Below, piece after piece: positions 19,501 to 28,283 of a DNA stretch of 64,000 bases. The translations under genes were made by a program, and so were the position numbers. The stretch comes from Tiliqua scincoides (Eukaryota > Chordata > Lepidosauria > Squamata > Scincidae). Under the pieces are notes generated by a model. The model was not told where the DNA came from and did not search any database. It saw nothing but the letters and a program-made list of their open reading frames with translations. The DNA is taken from the NCBI RefSeq assembly GCF_035046505.1, contig NC_089822.1:271889054-271953053 (forward strand). The letters run 5' to 3'. The stretch's first letter is position 1, and every line of letters begins with the position of its first letter.

Positions 19501-21401
19501 TCCATGCCACAACACCCTGATGCCGACTGTCTCACATCCCTGACCTTTTTCCTGGCTTGGCACATGACATCTTTCAGAAAGACGTTGAGGTTACTGGACT
19601 TAACCTGTCAACACACAGAAATAACTCGTATGTGCTTTCCAGTTCCCCACAGAGGAGGAGTCTGTGCAGGGGACGCTTTGGACTCGACCCCAAGTCTTCC
19701 AGCATCTCTGCAAGTTCTTCATCTGCTGCTTGCTGTGCTGCTGCCCCCATTTGGGACTTCAGCGATCTGCAATTTTCTGCTACCTTGAGGTGCTGCTGCT
19801 GCTGCTGCTTCAGTCTCACTCTGGCAACTGCTTAACACTTTTTCCACACCGCACTTGACTACCTTGAGGACAGGAAAAGCGGCAGACTTTTCTAAGCACG
19901 CATGCAGAGCAGGACACACCTTGAGAGACCAGTACGGCACCCATCACAAGCCATCCCTGTGCCAAGTTTTGAGCCCCCCCAAAGGATCTGAGCCAGTTCA
20001 GAAGAAGCTGTGCCCAAGAGTGCCAGGCAGCTGCAGCAAAGCCTCTGCTTTCCTAGACGGGATACAGCGAGCACAAGGTGCCTGCAGCCAGATCCCACGT
20101 AGGCTGCCAAAGTGAAGCCCACCTTTAGAGGCCTGTTGGGCCTCTCAGGGAGAGATCAGCGCCCACCCAGCACAGGCACTCAGCCACCCCACTCCACTGG
20201 TTCTTGGACCACAGCCAGCACCACCCCGTCCTGCCCCCAAGCTCACCACGCCGGTACTCGTCGGTGAGGTAGCTGCCAAAATTGTACACGAGATCGAGCC
20301 GGCGCCGCTCCTGCAGGCGCTCGCCCACCTCCTGGAAGGCGCTGGCGGCCATGCTGGCCATCTGCTGCTTGGGCAGGGCCAGGCCGTGACGGGTGCTGGC
20401 CTTCTGCACCACCTTGAGGATGTCGTTGTAGTCCGGGAAGGCCTCGGGGTGGTTGATGAGGCGCTCGATGCGGCGGTTGACCTCGGGGTAGCGGGTGCCC
20501 CGGTAGGGGATGCGCTGCTCGATGACGCGGCCCGTGAGGCTGCTGCAGTCCTTGAGCTCACAGAGCCGCCGGAAGATGCGCATCATGCGCCGCTTCAGGC
20601 GGCCCTCCTGCAGGTAGGCGGAGTCCTCGCTGTCCAGCTCGTCCAGGTCCAGCTCCTGCGCCTGCAGCCGCCGGATCTCCTCCGCGTGGACCCTGAGCAA
20701 GCCCTCCAGGTGCCGGATCTGCCGCGAGGAGCCCCTGCCGGGGGGCGGGGAAAGCTGCGCCGGGGGCCCAGCGGGGGCGGGCGGGGGCTGCTCGGGGCCC
20801 GGCTGCCTCCTGCGGTGGGCCTTGAGCACGGTGCAGAGCTCGCTGACGTAGACGTAGACCTTGCTGCGCTGGGCCCGCACGCGGCTCAGGCAGCGGCCCA
20901 GCACGTTGCGGAACTCCGCCGAGGCCAGGAAGCGCGGGCAGGTCTTCTGGTGCCGGCTGGCCAGGTAGGGCATCACCTCCGGGTGCTCCCGCGTGTGCTC
21001 TGTGCACAGGGCCACGAACTGCGGGGGGGGGGGCGGGCGGTCAGGCGGGGGCGCAGGCCGGGGCGGCGCAGGCCTCGCAGCCCCCGCCCAGGGGGCACCC
21101 CTGCTGCCCCCCAGAGGCCCTGCCGCGGCCGGAGCCGGGAGCAGCCTGGCCTGGCCGCAGGGGCGCCCGCGGGCGCTGCGAGGGCCTGGCACCGAGGCCC
21201 AGGCCCGGGGGAGGCCCGACGCGGGGGCGGGGGACTGACCTCGGCGAAGAGCTGCTCGTTCTCGGACTGCAGCGCTCGGCCCTCGGCGGGCGGCGGGGGG
21301 GCGGCGGGCGGGGGCGCGCTCGCTCCCTCCTCCTCCTGCTCCTCCTCGTCCAGGACGATGACGTCGTCGTCGCCGCAGCCACCGGGGCCGGACCCAGCCA
21401 T
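10518..21401 (-). CDS. DAXX: DAXX, death-domain associated protein / H3.3 chaperone, complete (seven coding exons)
   Basis: Nuclear histone H3.3 chaperone that works with ATRX and binds SUMO-modified partners in PML bodies. Coding exons: 21240-21401, 20247-21018, 14465-14700, 12970-13141, 11637-12150, 10780-10969, 10518-10577; all phases agree and give about 701 residues (human 740). An N-terminal SUMO-interacting motif is visible (DDVIVLDEEE, residues 11-20). The helical bundle (CTEHTREHPEVMPYL... SELCTVLKAH) follows from about 50. The histone-binding region includes LCELKDCSSLTGRVIEQRI, RGTRYPEVNRRIERLI and LQERRRLDLVYNFG, then DELARRLRHNREVA. Glu10 and Asp-rich tracts form the acidic region. 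The protein ends in the SIM EEIIVLSDSD. The intron between the second and third exons is about 5.5 kb and repeat-filled. Confidence 0.96.
11637..12150 (-). other. DAXX: DAXX exon 5: acidic tract and conserved EIEAALPLE block
   Basis: This 514-nt exon encodes LDEEEEEE followed by a seven-Asp run and then LLEIEAALPLEAS, corresponding to human LFELEIEALPLDT. The Asp run uses mixed GAT/GAC codons, unlike the pure GAG run in the preceding exon. Confidence 0.85.
13058..13087 (-). repeat. Coding (GAG)10 microsatellite in DAXX exon 4
   Basis: Ten uninterrupted GAG codons on the minus strand encode Glu10 within the DAXX acidic region. A pure trinucleotide tract of this length is likely to vary in number between alleles. 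Confidence 0.85.
13160..13325. repeat. Interspersed repeat, SINE/MIR-like, in DAXX intron
   Basis: AT-rich start with TTTATACCATCC, followed by a block ending GTGACTGGCCAAAGGCCACCCAG. I recall this layout from abundant interspersed repeats of squamate genomes, but the family name is not assigned and the borders are approximate. Confidence 0.4.
13746..13772. repeat. Short perfect palindrome
   Basis: Thirteen-base arms (13746-13758, AATCCACGGGTTC) around a single A at 13759. It lies 25 bp left of the much larger palindrome; both may belong to one Tc/mariner-like non-autonomous element. Confidence 0.7.
13797..13909. repeat. 113-bp near-perfect palindrome (hairpin) in DAXX intron
   Basis: Arms of 56 bases are symmetric about 13853 with a one-base centre. 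The only mispair found is 13843 against 13863. It lies in the intron between DAXX coding exons 3 and 4 (13142-14464). No coding content. Sequence to the right (about 13930-14060, with ATCCACAGATTT and GGGGGTTCC) resembles ends of Tigger-type Tc/mariner elements, so a foldback transposon is possible. Confidence 0.9.
14465..14700 (-). other. DAXX: DAXX exon 3 (end of histone-binding region)
   Basis: The exon encodes ENDPALTDDELARRLRHNRE and RYVDLQDKNEEGEW, aligning with human VDPALSDPVLARRLRENRS and KYAMLQDKSEEGE. GT/AG borders and phase fit both neighbours despite introns of 5.5 kb and 1.3 kb. Confidence 0.92.
14701..16389. other. DAXX intron, left part, no recognised element
   Basis: Intronic sequence with homopolymer runs (a C run near 15450, a T-rich run near 15020). 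No gene or clear repeat was recognised. Confidence 0.4.
16390..16832 (+). repeat. Ancient L3/CR1-like LINE 3' fragment
   Basis: Broken frames encode PECHARFWEPQLKGDIDQLEKVQRMATGG, LKELARISLEK and GDITVDRHLKGYHKEDGEDFFLA, which follow the C-terminal ORF2 order of L3-type elements. Frameshifts between these blocks show long decay, far older than the CR1 copies nearby. Confidence 0.7.
17028..18324. mobile_element. DNA transposon remnant with long inverted ends, interrupted by a CR1
   Basis: The left end (17028-17053) and right end (18298-18324) are inverted copies over about 25 bases around CATTCCATGTCA. A second inner block near 17090-17115, TTTTAATGAAATTTTGTGTG, is also inverted at about 18270-18290. 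Without the CR1 insertion (17171-17633) the element would be about 0.83 kb. No transposase was recognised and the superfamily is open. It lies in the large DAXX intron. Confidence 0.6.
17171..17633 (+). repeat. CR1 LINE 3' end inserted into the DNA transposon
   Basis: 5'-truncated copy from RHTKLCRGWTE-type codons (ETYKIMQGMDRVDREM in consensus) through SHNTRTRGHPLKLSVGRVRTDK and VVGLWNSLPQDVV to KSIMGYKP at about 17443, then 3' UTR ending at GTTCTTATG. Reading frame still open; moderately young. Confidence 0.88.
18325..20246. other. DAXX intron, right part
   Basis: Intronic sequence adjoining the 20247-21018 exon. A short (CTG)n tract lies at 19793-19809. Open frames here lack family signatures. 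Confidence 0.4.
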
Positions 21402-22727
21402 GGCTCCGCCGGCGGGCGAGCGGACCGTCGGTTTCGTTTCCGCGGCAGCGCCGCCGCCGCCCACTGCGCAGGACCGGAAGCTGCCTCGCCAGCACCTGAG
21501 GAGACGGAGGGCGGGGCTTCCGGGAGACCTCGGCCACGCCCACCGCTCTCGGGCGGAAGTGCGGGCCTCTCTCCGGCCCGGCCCGGCCCGGCCCGTCTTC
21601 GCAGCGGTTGCGGCTTCCGTCGTCTGCCTTTCCGCGACGGGCCATGGGCGCCGCCATCTTGCTGTACGGAAGGCGCGCGCAGCTCCCTCCCTTGCCCCGC
21701 AGTCCCTGGCGGGCCCGGAGTGCGCACAAGGCCGGGAAGAGGCGGGAGTTCCGGCCCCGCCCAGGCGTTCGACGTGACGCCATGACGATGCCCCGCCTGA
21801 GGAAGTACGCGCACGCGCCCTCGCCCTCTGGTCTCCTCGCGGGACCTCCTTCCTTCCTCGCGCTGTGCTCGAGCCGCGGAGGCCTCCGGGCGGCGGGGCG
21901 GTCCCCTCCCGCAGCGGGTCGGGCGCAGGGGAGGTCCCGCCGGCAGCTGCCGCCGCCCGGCCTTGCGCGGGCCTCCGCCTTCCCCCGACGGCCCTGCCGG
22001 GCGGGAAGCTCCTCGGCCGGCCCGGCCCTTCCTGCAGCAGCAGGGCGCGTTGGTGACGCTGCTGGACGCGGGCCGGAGGCTCCTTCTGCCGGGCTGGCTC
22101 CGCGCCGGCAGTCGGGGCGGAGGGCCGGCCGCTGGCCAAGGGCTGCTCCTTGCTGCGTGCCTCTCGTCGGGACCTTCCTGGCTCGGGCCTGAGGCCCGCC
22201 GCCGCAGGAGAACCACCCCTGCGCGGCCCCTCAGGCCGGACTGGCCCTGCCTGGTTCTCCCAGCAGGGGCTGAAGGGCCCCTTCCTGCCGCCTTCCCGCA
22301 GGCGCCTTATCCTCACTCAGAACTTCAGCTGCGAAGGACACAGAGGAAAGCAGGCACCTCCTGGCCGTGTTTCAGGCGTGGCCGAGCCGGGCTGCAGTCC
22401 TGGCCTCTGACCTGGGAGTCGGCCTCACTGGCTGCAGCCGGACTCCTGAGCAGACACGCGCAGGACGGGGCTGCCTGCCGCTTCTCTCCCACGCTCCTGC
22501 TGCGCAGAGCAGTGTGTGGCCGTCACCTTAAAGTGCGCAGCGGCCACCCTTCTGCCTGGGAGAGCCCAGTTATCACGTGGTGCCCTATCGGCAGTACTGC
22601 CGGCAGCATCGCTACAGGGGTGTGGGGGACGCCGTGGGGCGTGGGCGACACCACCGCTGCCACAGTTGTGAAATCCTGGTATGTTCAAATAGTACCATCA
22701 AGTTATATATCATTTGACGCACAGTGC
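21402..22727. other. DAXX promoter CpG island and flanking spacer
   Basis: CpG-dense from the DAXX start codon to roughly 22300. A candidate 3' splice site (TCTCCTCAG on the minus strand, near 21500) suggests a noncoding first exon upstream, with a YY1-type site near its start. Long open frames on both strands are base-composition artefacts. Nothing recognisable between 22300 and 22727. Confidence 0.5.
21650..21660 (-). promoter_or_regulatory. YY1-like motif near the DAXX start site
   Basis: Minus-strand AAGATGGCGGC matches the YY1 consensus in the orientation usual just downstream of vertebrate start sites. It lies about 250 bp upstream of the DAXX ATG. This places the transcription start near 21670-21690 by inference. 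Confidence 0.45.
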
Positions 22728-22737
22728 AATGAAACCG

Positions 22738-25700
22738 TCTGGAAATGTCCGCATTCTATCAGAAGTCCTATGCACTGCTGAAACAGAGACGCCTGCGTTG
22801 GCTCGGTCATGTCGTGAGAATGGATGATGGCCGGATCCCAAAGGATCTCCTCTATGGAGAACTCGTGCAAGGAAAGCGCCCTACAGGTAGACCACAGCTG
22901 CGATACAAGGACATCTGCAAGAGGGATCTGAAGGCCTTAGGAGTGGACCTCAACAAGTGGGAAGTGGGAAACCCTGGCCTCTGAGCGGCCCGCTTGGAGG
23001 CAGGCTGTGCAGCATGGCCTTTCCCAGTTTGAAGAGACACTTGGCCAAACAGATCAGGGAGGTGACAAGGAAGGACAGGGTTGTAATCATGGGGGACTTC
23101 AATTATCCTCATATTGACTGGGTCAATTTGTGTTCTGGTCACGATAAGGAAACCGGATTTCTTGACGTGCTAAATGACTGTGGCTTAGATCAGCTAGTCA
23201 CGGAGCCCACCAGAGGACAGGTGACTCTGGATTTAATTTTGTGCGGTACGCAGGACCTGGTTAGAGATGTAAACGTTACTGAGCCATTGGGGAACAGTGA
23301 TCATGCTGCGATCCGTTTTGACGTGCACGTTGGGGGAAGAATACCAGGCAAATCTCTAACAAAAACCCTTGACTTCCGACGGGCGGACTTCCCTCAAATG
23401 AGGAGGCTGGTTAGAAGGAGGTTGAAAGGGAGGGTAAAAAGAGTCCAGTCTCTCCAGAGTGCATGGAGGCTGCTTAAAACAACAGTAATAGAGGCCCAGC
23501 AGAGGTGTATACCGCAAAGAAAGAAGGGTTCCACTAAATCCAGGAGGGTGCCCGCATGGCTAACCAGCCAAGTTAGAGAGGCTGTGAAGGGCAAGGAAGC
23601 TTCCTTCCGTAAATGGAAGTCTTGCCCTAATGAAGAGAATAAAAAGGAACATAAACTGTGGCAAAAGAAATGTAAGAAGGTGATACTGGAGGCCAAGCGA
23701 GACTATGAGGAACGCATGGCCAGCAACATTAAGGGGAATAATAAAAGCTTCTTCAAATATGTTAGAAGCAGGAAACCCGTCAGAGAAGCGGTTGGCCCTC
23801 TGGATGGTGAGGGAGGGAAAGGGGAGATAAAAGGAGACTTAGAGATGGCAGAGAAATTAAATGAGTTCTTTGCATCTGTCTTCACGGCAGAAGACCTCGG
23901 GCAGATACCGCTGCCCGAACGGCCCCTCCTAACCGAGGAGTTAAGTCAGATAGAGGTTAAAAGAGAAGATGTTTCAGACCTCATTGATAAATTAAAGATC
24001 AATAAGTCACCGGGCCCTGATGGCATACACCCAAGGGTTATTAAGGAATTGAAGAATGAAGTTGCAGATCTCTTGACTAAGGTATGCAACTTGTCCCTCA
24101 AAACGGCCACGGTACCAGAAGATTGGAGGATAGCGAATGTCACGCCTATTTTTAAAAAGGGAAAGAGGGGGGACCCGGGAAACTATAGGCCGGTCAGCCT
24201 AACATCCATACCGGGTAAGATGGTGGAATGCCTCATCAAAGATAGGATCTCAAAACACATAGACGAACAGGCCTTGCTGAGGGAGAGTCAGCATGGCTTC
24301 TGTAAGGGTAAGTCTTGCCTCACAAACCTTATAGAATTCTTTGAAAAGGTCAACAGGCATGTGGATGCGGGAGAACCCGTGGACATTATATATCTGGACT
24401 TTCAGAAGGCGTTTGACACGGTCCCTCACCAAAGGCTACTGAAAAAACTCCACAGTCAGGGAATTAGAGGACAGGTCCTCTCGTGGATTGAGAACTGGTT
24501 GGAGGCCAGGAAGCAGAGAGTGGGTGTCAATGGGCAATTTTCACAATGGAGAGAGGTGAAAAGCGGTGTGCCCCAAGGATCTGTCCTGGGACCGGTGCTT
24601 TTCAACCTCTTCATAAATGACCTGGAGACAGGGTTGAGCAGTGAAGTGGCAAAGTTTGCAGACGACACCAAACTTTTCCGAGTGGTAAAGACCAGAAGTG
24701 ATTGTGAGGAGCTCCAGAAGGATCTCTCCAGACTGGCAGAATGGGCAGCAAAATGGCAGATGCGCTTCAATGTCAGTAAGTGTAAAGTCATGCACATTGG
24801 GGCAAAAAATCAAAACTTTAGATATAGGCTGATGGGTTCTGAGCTGTCTGTGACAGATCAGGAGAGAGATCTTGGGGTGGTGGTGGACAGGTCGATGAAA
24901 GTGTCGACCCAATGTGCGGCGGCAGTGAAGAAGGCCAATTCTATGCTTGGGATCATTAGGAAGGGTATTGAGAACAAAACGATTAGTATTATAATGCCGT
25001 TGTACAAATCGATGGTAAGGCCACACCTGGAGTATTGTGTCCAGTTCTGGTCGCCGCATCTCAATAAAGACATAGTGGAAATGGAAAAGGTGCAAAAGAG
25101 AGCGACTAAGATGATTACGGGGCTGGGGCACCTTCCTTATGAGGAAAGGCTACGGCGTTTGGGCCTCTTCAGCCTAGAAAAGAGACGCTTGAGGGGGGAC
25201 ATGATTGAGACATACAAAATTATGCAGGGGATGGACAGAGTGGATAGGGAGATGCTCTTTACACTCTCACATAATACCAGAACCAGGGGACATCCACTAA
25301 AATTGAGTGTTGGGCGGGTTAGGACAGACAAAAGAAAATATTTCTTTACTCAGCGTGTGGTCGGTCTGTGGAACTCCTTGCCACAGGATGTGGTGCTGGC
25401 GTCTAGCCTAGACGCCTTTAAAAGGGGATTGGATGAGTTTCTGGAGGAAAAATCCATTATGGGGTACAAGCCATGATGTGTATGCGCAACCTCCTGATTT
25501 TAGGAATGGGTTAAGTCAGAATGCCAGATGTAGGGGAGAGCACCAGGATGAGGTCTCTTGTTATCTGGTGTGCTCCCTGGGGCATTTGGTGGGCCGCTGT
25601 GAGATACAGGAAGCTGGACTAGATGGGCCTATGGCCTGATCCAGTGGGGCTGTTCTTATGTTCTTATGTTCTTAACGGACTGAGGCAAAGAGGCAAAGAA

Positions 25701-25870
25701 GGAAGGCCCATAGCCAGGGAGACAGACCAGGGACAGACTGCACTTGCTCCCAGTGTGGAAGGGATTGTCACTCCCGAATTGGCCTTTTCAGCCACACTAG
25801 ACGCTGTGCCAGAACCACCTTTCAGAGCGCTATACCAGAGTCTTTCGAGACTGAAGGTTGCCAACTAACT
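22738..25870 (+). mobile_element. Fragment of a second LINE family (ORF C-terminus with zinc finger), split by a CR1
   Basis: The left part (22745-23046) encodes LLKQRRLRWLGHVVRMDDGR, PKDLLYGELVQGKR and GRPQLRYKDICKRDLKALG, then after a frame slip WRQAVQHGLSQFEETL. The right part (25676-25870) continues the same protein with RTEAKRQRRKA and a Cys/His finger CSQCGRDCHSRIGLFSHTRR, ending in an (AACT)-type tail. These are C-terminal segments of a non-LTR retrotransposon ORF2 that I recognise by pattern but cannot place in a clade. The CR1 at 23047-25675 sits exactly between them, and the protein reads on across the gap. Confidence 0.75.
23047..25675 (+). mobile_element. CR1 LINE, 5'-truncated but with an open ORF2 (endonuclease end and full RT)
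   Basis: An uninterrupted frame runs from 22957 to 25476 (839 codons, the CR1 part from about residue 31). Endonuclease motifs: MGDFN at residues 45-49 and NSDH at 113-116. Reverse transcriptase motifs: NYRPVSLTSIPGK, LDFQKAFDTVPH, GVPQGSVLGPVLFN and the catalytic FADD at 567-570. The C-terminal block [19 protein letters not shown] follows, then 3' UTR and three GTTCTTATG-like units. The first third of the endonuclease and ORF1 are missing. Its 3' end is about 98.5 percent identical to the copy at 1797, so this family moved recently. No stop codon in the retained ORF. Confidence 0.95.
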
Positions 25871-26614
25871 AACTAACCTGGATGGACACCAGAAAAGGAA
25901 AACACAGCTACTTTCTGTAACAGAAAGTGGACTGACTCAAAACCAACCAATGAGACTGATTCTTCTGAGAGCCAATCAGACACAGCAGGCAACCAAGGAG
26001 GTGTAAGTCTGAGTTGGCTCTCGTGCCCCTGGATCAGAGCTCATACCAGAACTCCTAGTCAGTTCTGTTTCAGCAAGTTGGCCACTGGTTTTTGGTTGCC
26101 TACTGATTTGTTGGGCGACCTGTACTGTGTTATATTAATGGAGGTTACACCAGCACTAGAGATGCCACTGTGTTTAAGCTGTGCATATGAGATGGCAGTT
26201 TATTCTGTATGGTCTGGAATGGGCAGAGGTCTGTCATGGAGGAGACGCATTGGGGAGACTCACCACAGCACCCCCAGCCACTGCTGACCAGTGTTGAAGA
26301 TATGCCCACCCACCACCACCCCACATCTCTTCCATTTTCCATGGGGGGGGGGGAGAGAGTGCCTGGGTGTCATGCAGCTCCCTGTGTGTCCCACCGTGTG
26401 TGGGAGGCCAGTTTCAGGGCCTTCCCCCAACCCCAGGTCGTCCATGGAGGGTGTTGCTCCAAGGTCTCCCTGCTTCCCCAGTTCCCCCTCTTGGCACAGG
26501 GGGCTCCTACAGACAGCCTTCGGGAAGGCCTGAAGTCTGCTGTCAGCAGCCTTGTGTCTCAGCAGCCATTTTATGGGTGGGACCATGCAGTGCCAGCAAG
26601 ATGACCAGTGTAAC
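25871..26614. other. Intergenic sequence, no recognised feature
   Basis: Unique-looking sequence between two LINE copies, with two CCAAT pentamers near 25950-25975 and a G run at 26344. No gene recognised. Confidence 0.35.
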
Positions 26615-27834
26615 CATCAAAGATAGACTCAAAACACAGCCAAATAAGCCTTGCTGAGGGAGAATCAGCCTGGCTTCTGTAAGGGTAAGTCTTGTCTCAT
26701 GAATCTTTAGAATTCTTTGAAAAGGTCAACAGGCATGTGGATGCGGGAGAACCCGTGGACATTATATATCTGGACTTTCAGAAGGCGTTCAACAGGGTTC
26801 CTCACCCAAGGCTGCTGGGGAAACTCCACAGCTAGGGAACTAGAGGGCAGGTCCTCTCCTAGATTAGGAACTGTTTGAGGTCCAGGAAGCAGAGAGTGGG
26901 TGTCAATGGGCAGTTTGCACAATGGAGAGAGGTGAAAAGTGGTGTGTCCTGGGACCCGTGCTTTTCAACCTGTTCATAAATGATCTGGAGGCAGGGCTAA
27001 GCAGCGAGGTGGCCAAGTTTGCAGATGACACCAAACTTTTCCCAATGGTGAAGACCAGAAGATAAGAGCTCCAGAAAGATCTCTCAAACTGGCAGACTGG
27101 GCAGCGAAATGGCAAATGTGTTTCAGTGTAGGTAGGTGTAAAGTCATGCACATTGGGGCAAAAAATCAAAATTCCACATGGTTAATGGTTAAAATTTCAC
27201 ATGGCTAATGGGTTCTGAGCTGTCTGTGACAGCTCAGGAGAGGGATCTTGGGGTGCTGGTGGACAGCTCGATGAATGTCGACCCAACAGGTGGGGACAGA
27301 AGAAGGTCAATTCTATGCTTGGGTTCCTTAGAAAAGGTATTGAGAACAAAACAGCTAATATTATAGTGACATGATTGAGACATACAAAATTATGCAGGGG
27401 ATGGACAGAGTGGATAGAGAGATGCTCTTTACACTCTCCCATAACACCAGAACCAGGGGACAGCCACTAAAATTGAGTGTTGGGAGAACAGCCAGAAAAT
27501 ATTTCTTTACCCAGTGTGTAATTCACCTTTGGAACTCCTTGCCACAGGAAGTGGTGATGGCATTTGGCCTAGAAGCCTTTAAGAGCAGATTGGACAAATT
27601 TCTGGAGGAAAAGTCCATTGTGGGTTGCAAGTCATGATAGGTATGTGCAAGCTCCTAATTTTAGAAGTTCACTACCTAGGAATGCCAGATGCGGGGGAGG
27701 GGGGGCACCAGGAAGCAGATGGTGTCTTGCTGCCCTTTCTGCTCTCTGAAGCGTTTGGTGGGCCACTGCGAGATACAAGGAAGCTGGACTAGATGGGCCT
27801 TTGGCCCGGTCCAGTGGGGCTGTTCTTATGTTGT
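26615..27834 (+). repeat. Decayed CR1 LINE copy
   Basis: Retains broken RT segments (ALLREN-like, FEKVNRHVDAGEPVDIIYLDFQKAF), the FADD-region equivalent near 27015, and then a deletion joining RT sequence to the ETYKIMQGMDRVDREM block near 27364. 3' UTR ends at about 27834. Many frameshifts and stops; clearly older than the copy at 23047. Confidence 0.85.
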
Positions 27835-28283
27835 TAGCCACAAACTAGCCCAGTGGCAGCCACAGGGTGGGTGCTGAGGTGGCCCAGTCATGCTGTGACA
27901 CATATTGTCAACCACTGATGGGGGGGCAGTTCAGTCTGATTGCTGTACACACAGATACACACGTGTCCAGGGGGGCTTGCCTGAAGCTACTTCTGGAGGT
28001 CTTTGTTCCCATCATGCTGTCTTGGTGTGAGCCCTGCAGGTCCCAACATCCTCCCCAGCAGTGCTTCACCTGGCACTGAGATGGACTCCTAAGGAGTGAC
28101 ACCCCCCCCCCAACCTGGATTAGCCTGGAGGCTCCAGGGGCATTCTTCAGTCAGGGTGTGCCCCATGGATACTGAAAGGCCGCTGCGGAACACACATGGT
28201 TTGGTTTGGTCAACATGCCAGGATTGGCCCAGAGCCTCCAGGACACAGCCCCAGTCCCTACCAGGGTCCTCTGACCCTGGAAG
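27835..28283. other. Spacer between two LINEs
   Basis: No recognisable feature; a C run lies at about 28103-28112. Confidence 0.35.

Noticed and set aside
21066-21090. Second CTCF-like GCCCAGGGGGCAC in DAXX intron 1
   Set aside because: Two mismatches in the CCASY half of the core; too weak to list.
21430-21441. ISRE-like GGAAACGAAACC upstream of DAXX
   Set aside because: The two GAAA blocks are separated by one base, not two, so the spacing is wrong for an ISRE; left as a weak IRF half-site.
20386-21777. 463-codon plus-strand frame opposite DAXX
   Set aside because: Shadow of the GC-rich DAXX exons; the minus-strand frame is the conserved protein.
24541-25131. 196-codon minus-strand frame in the 23047 CR1
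   Set aside because: Antisense of the CR1 ORF2; the same antisense peptide recurs in every CR1 copy.
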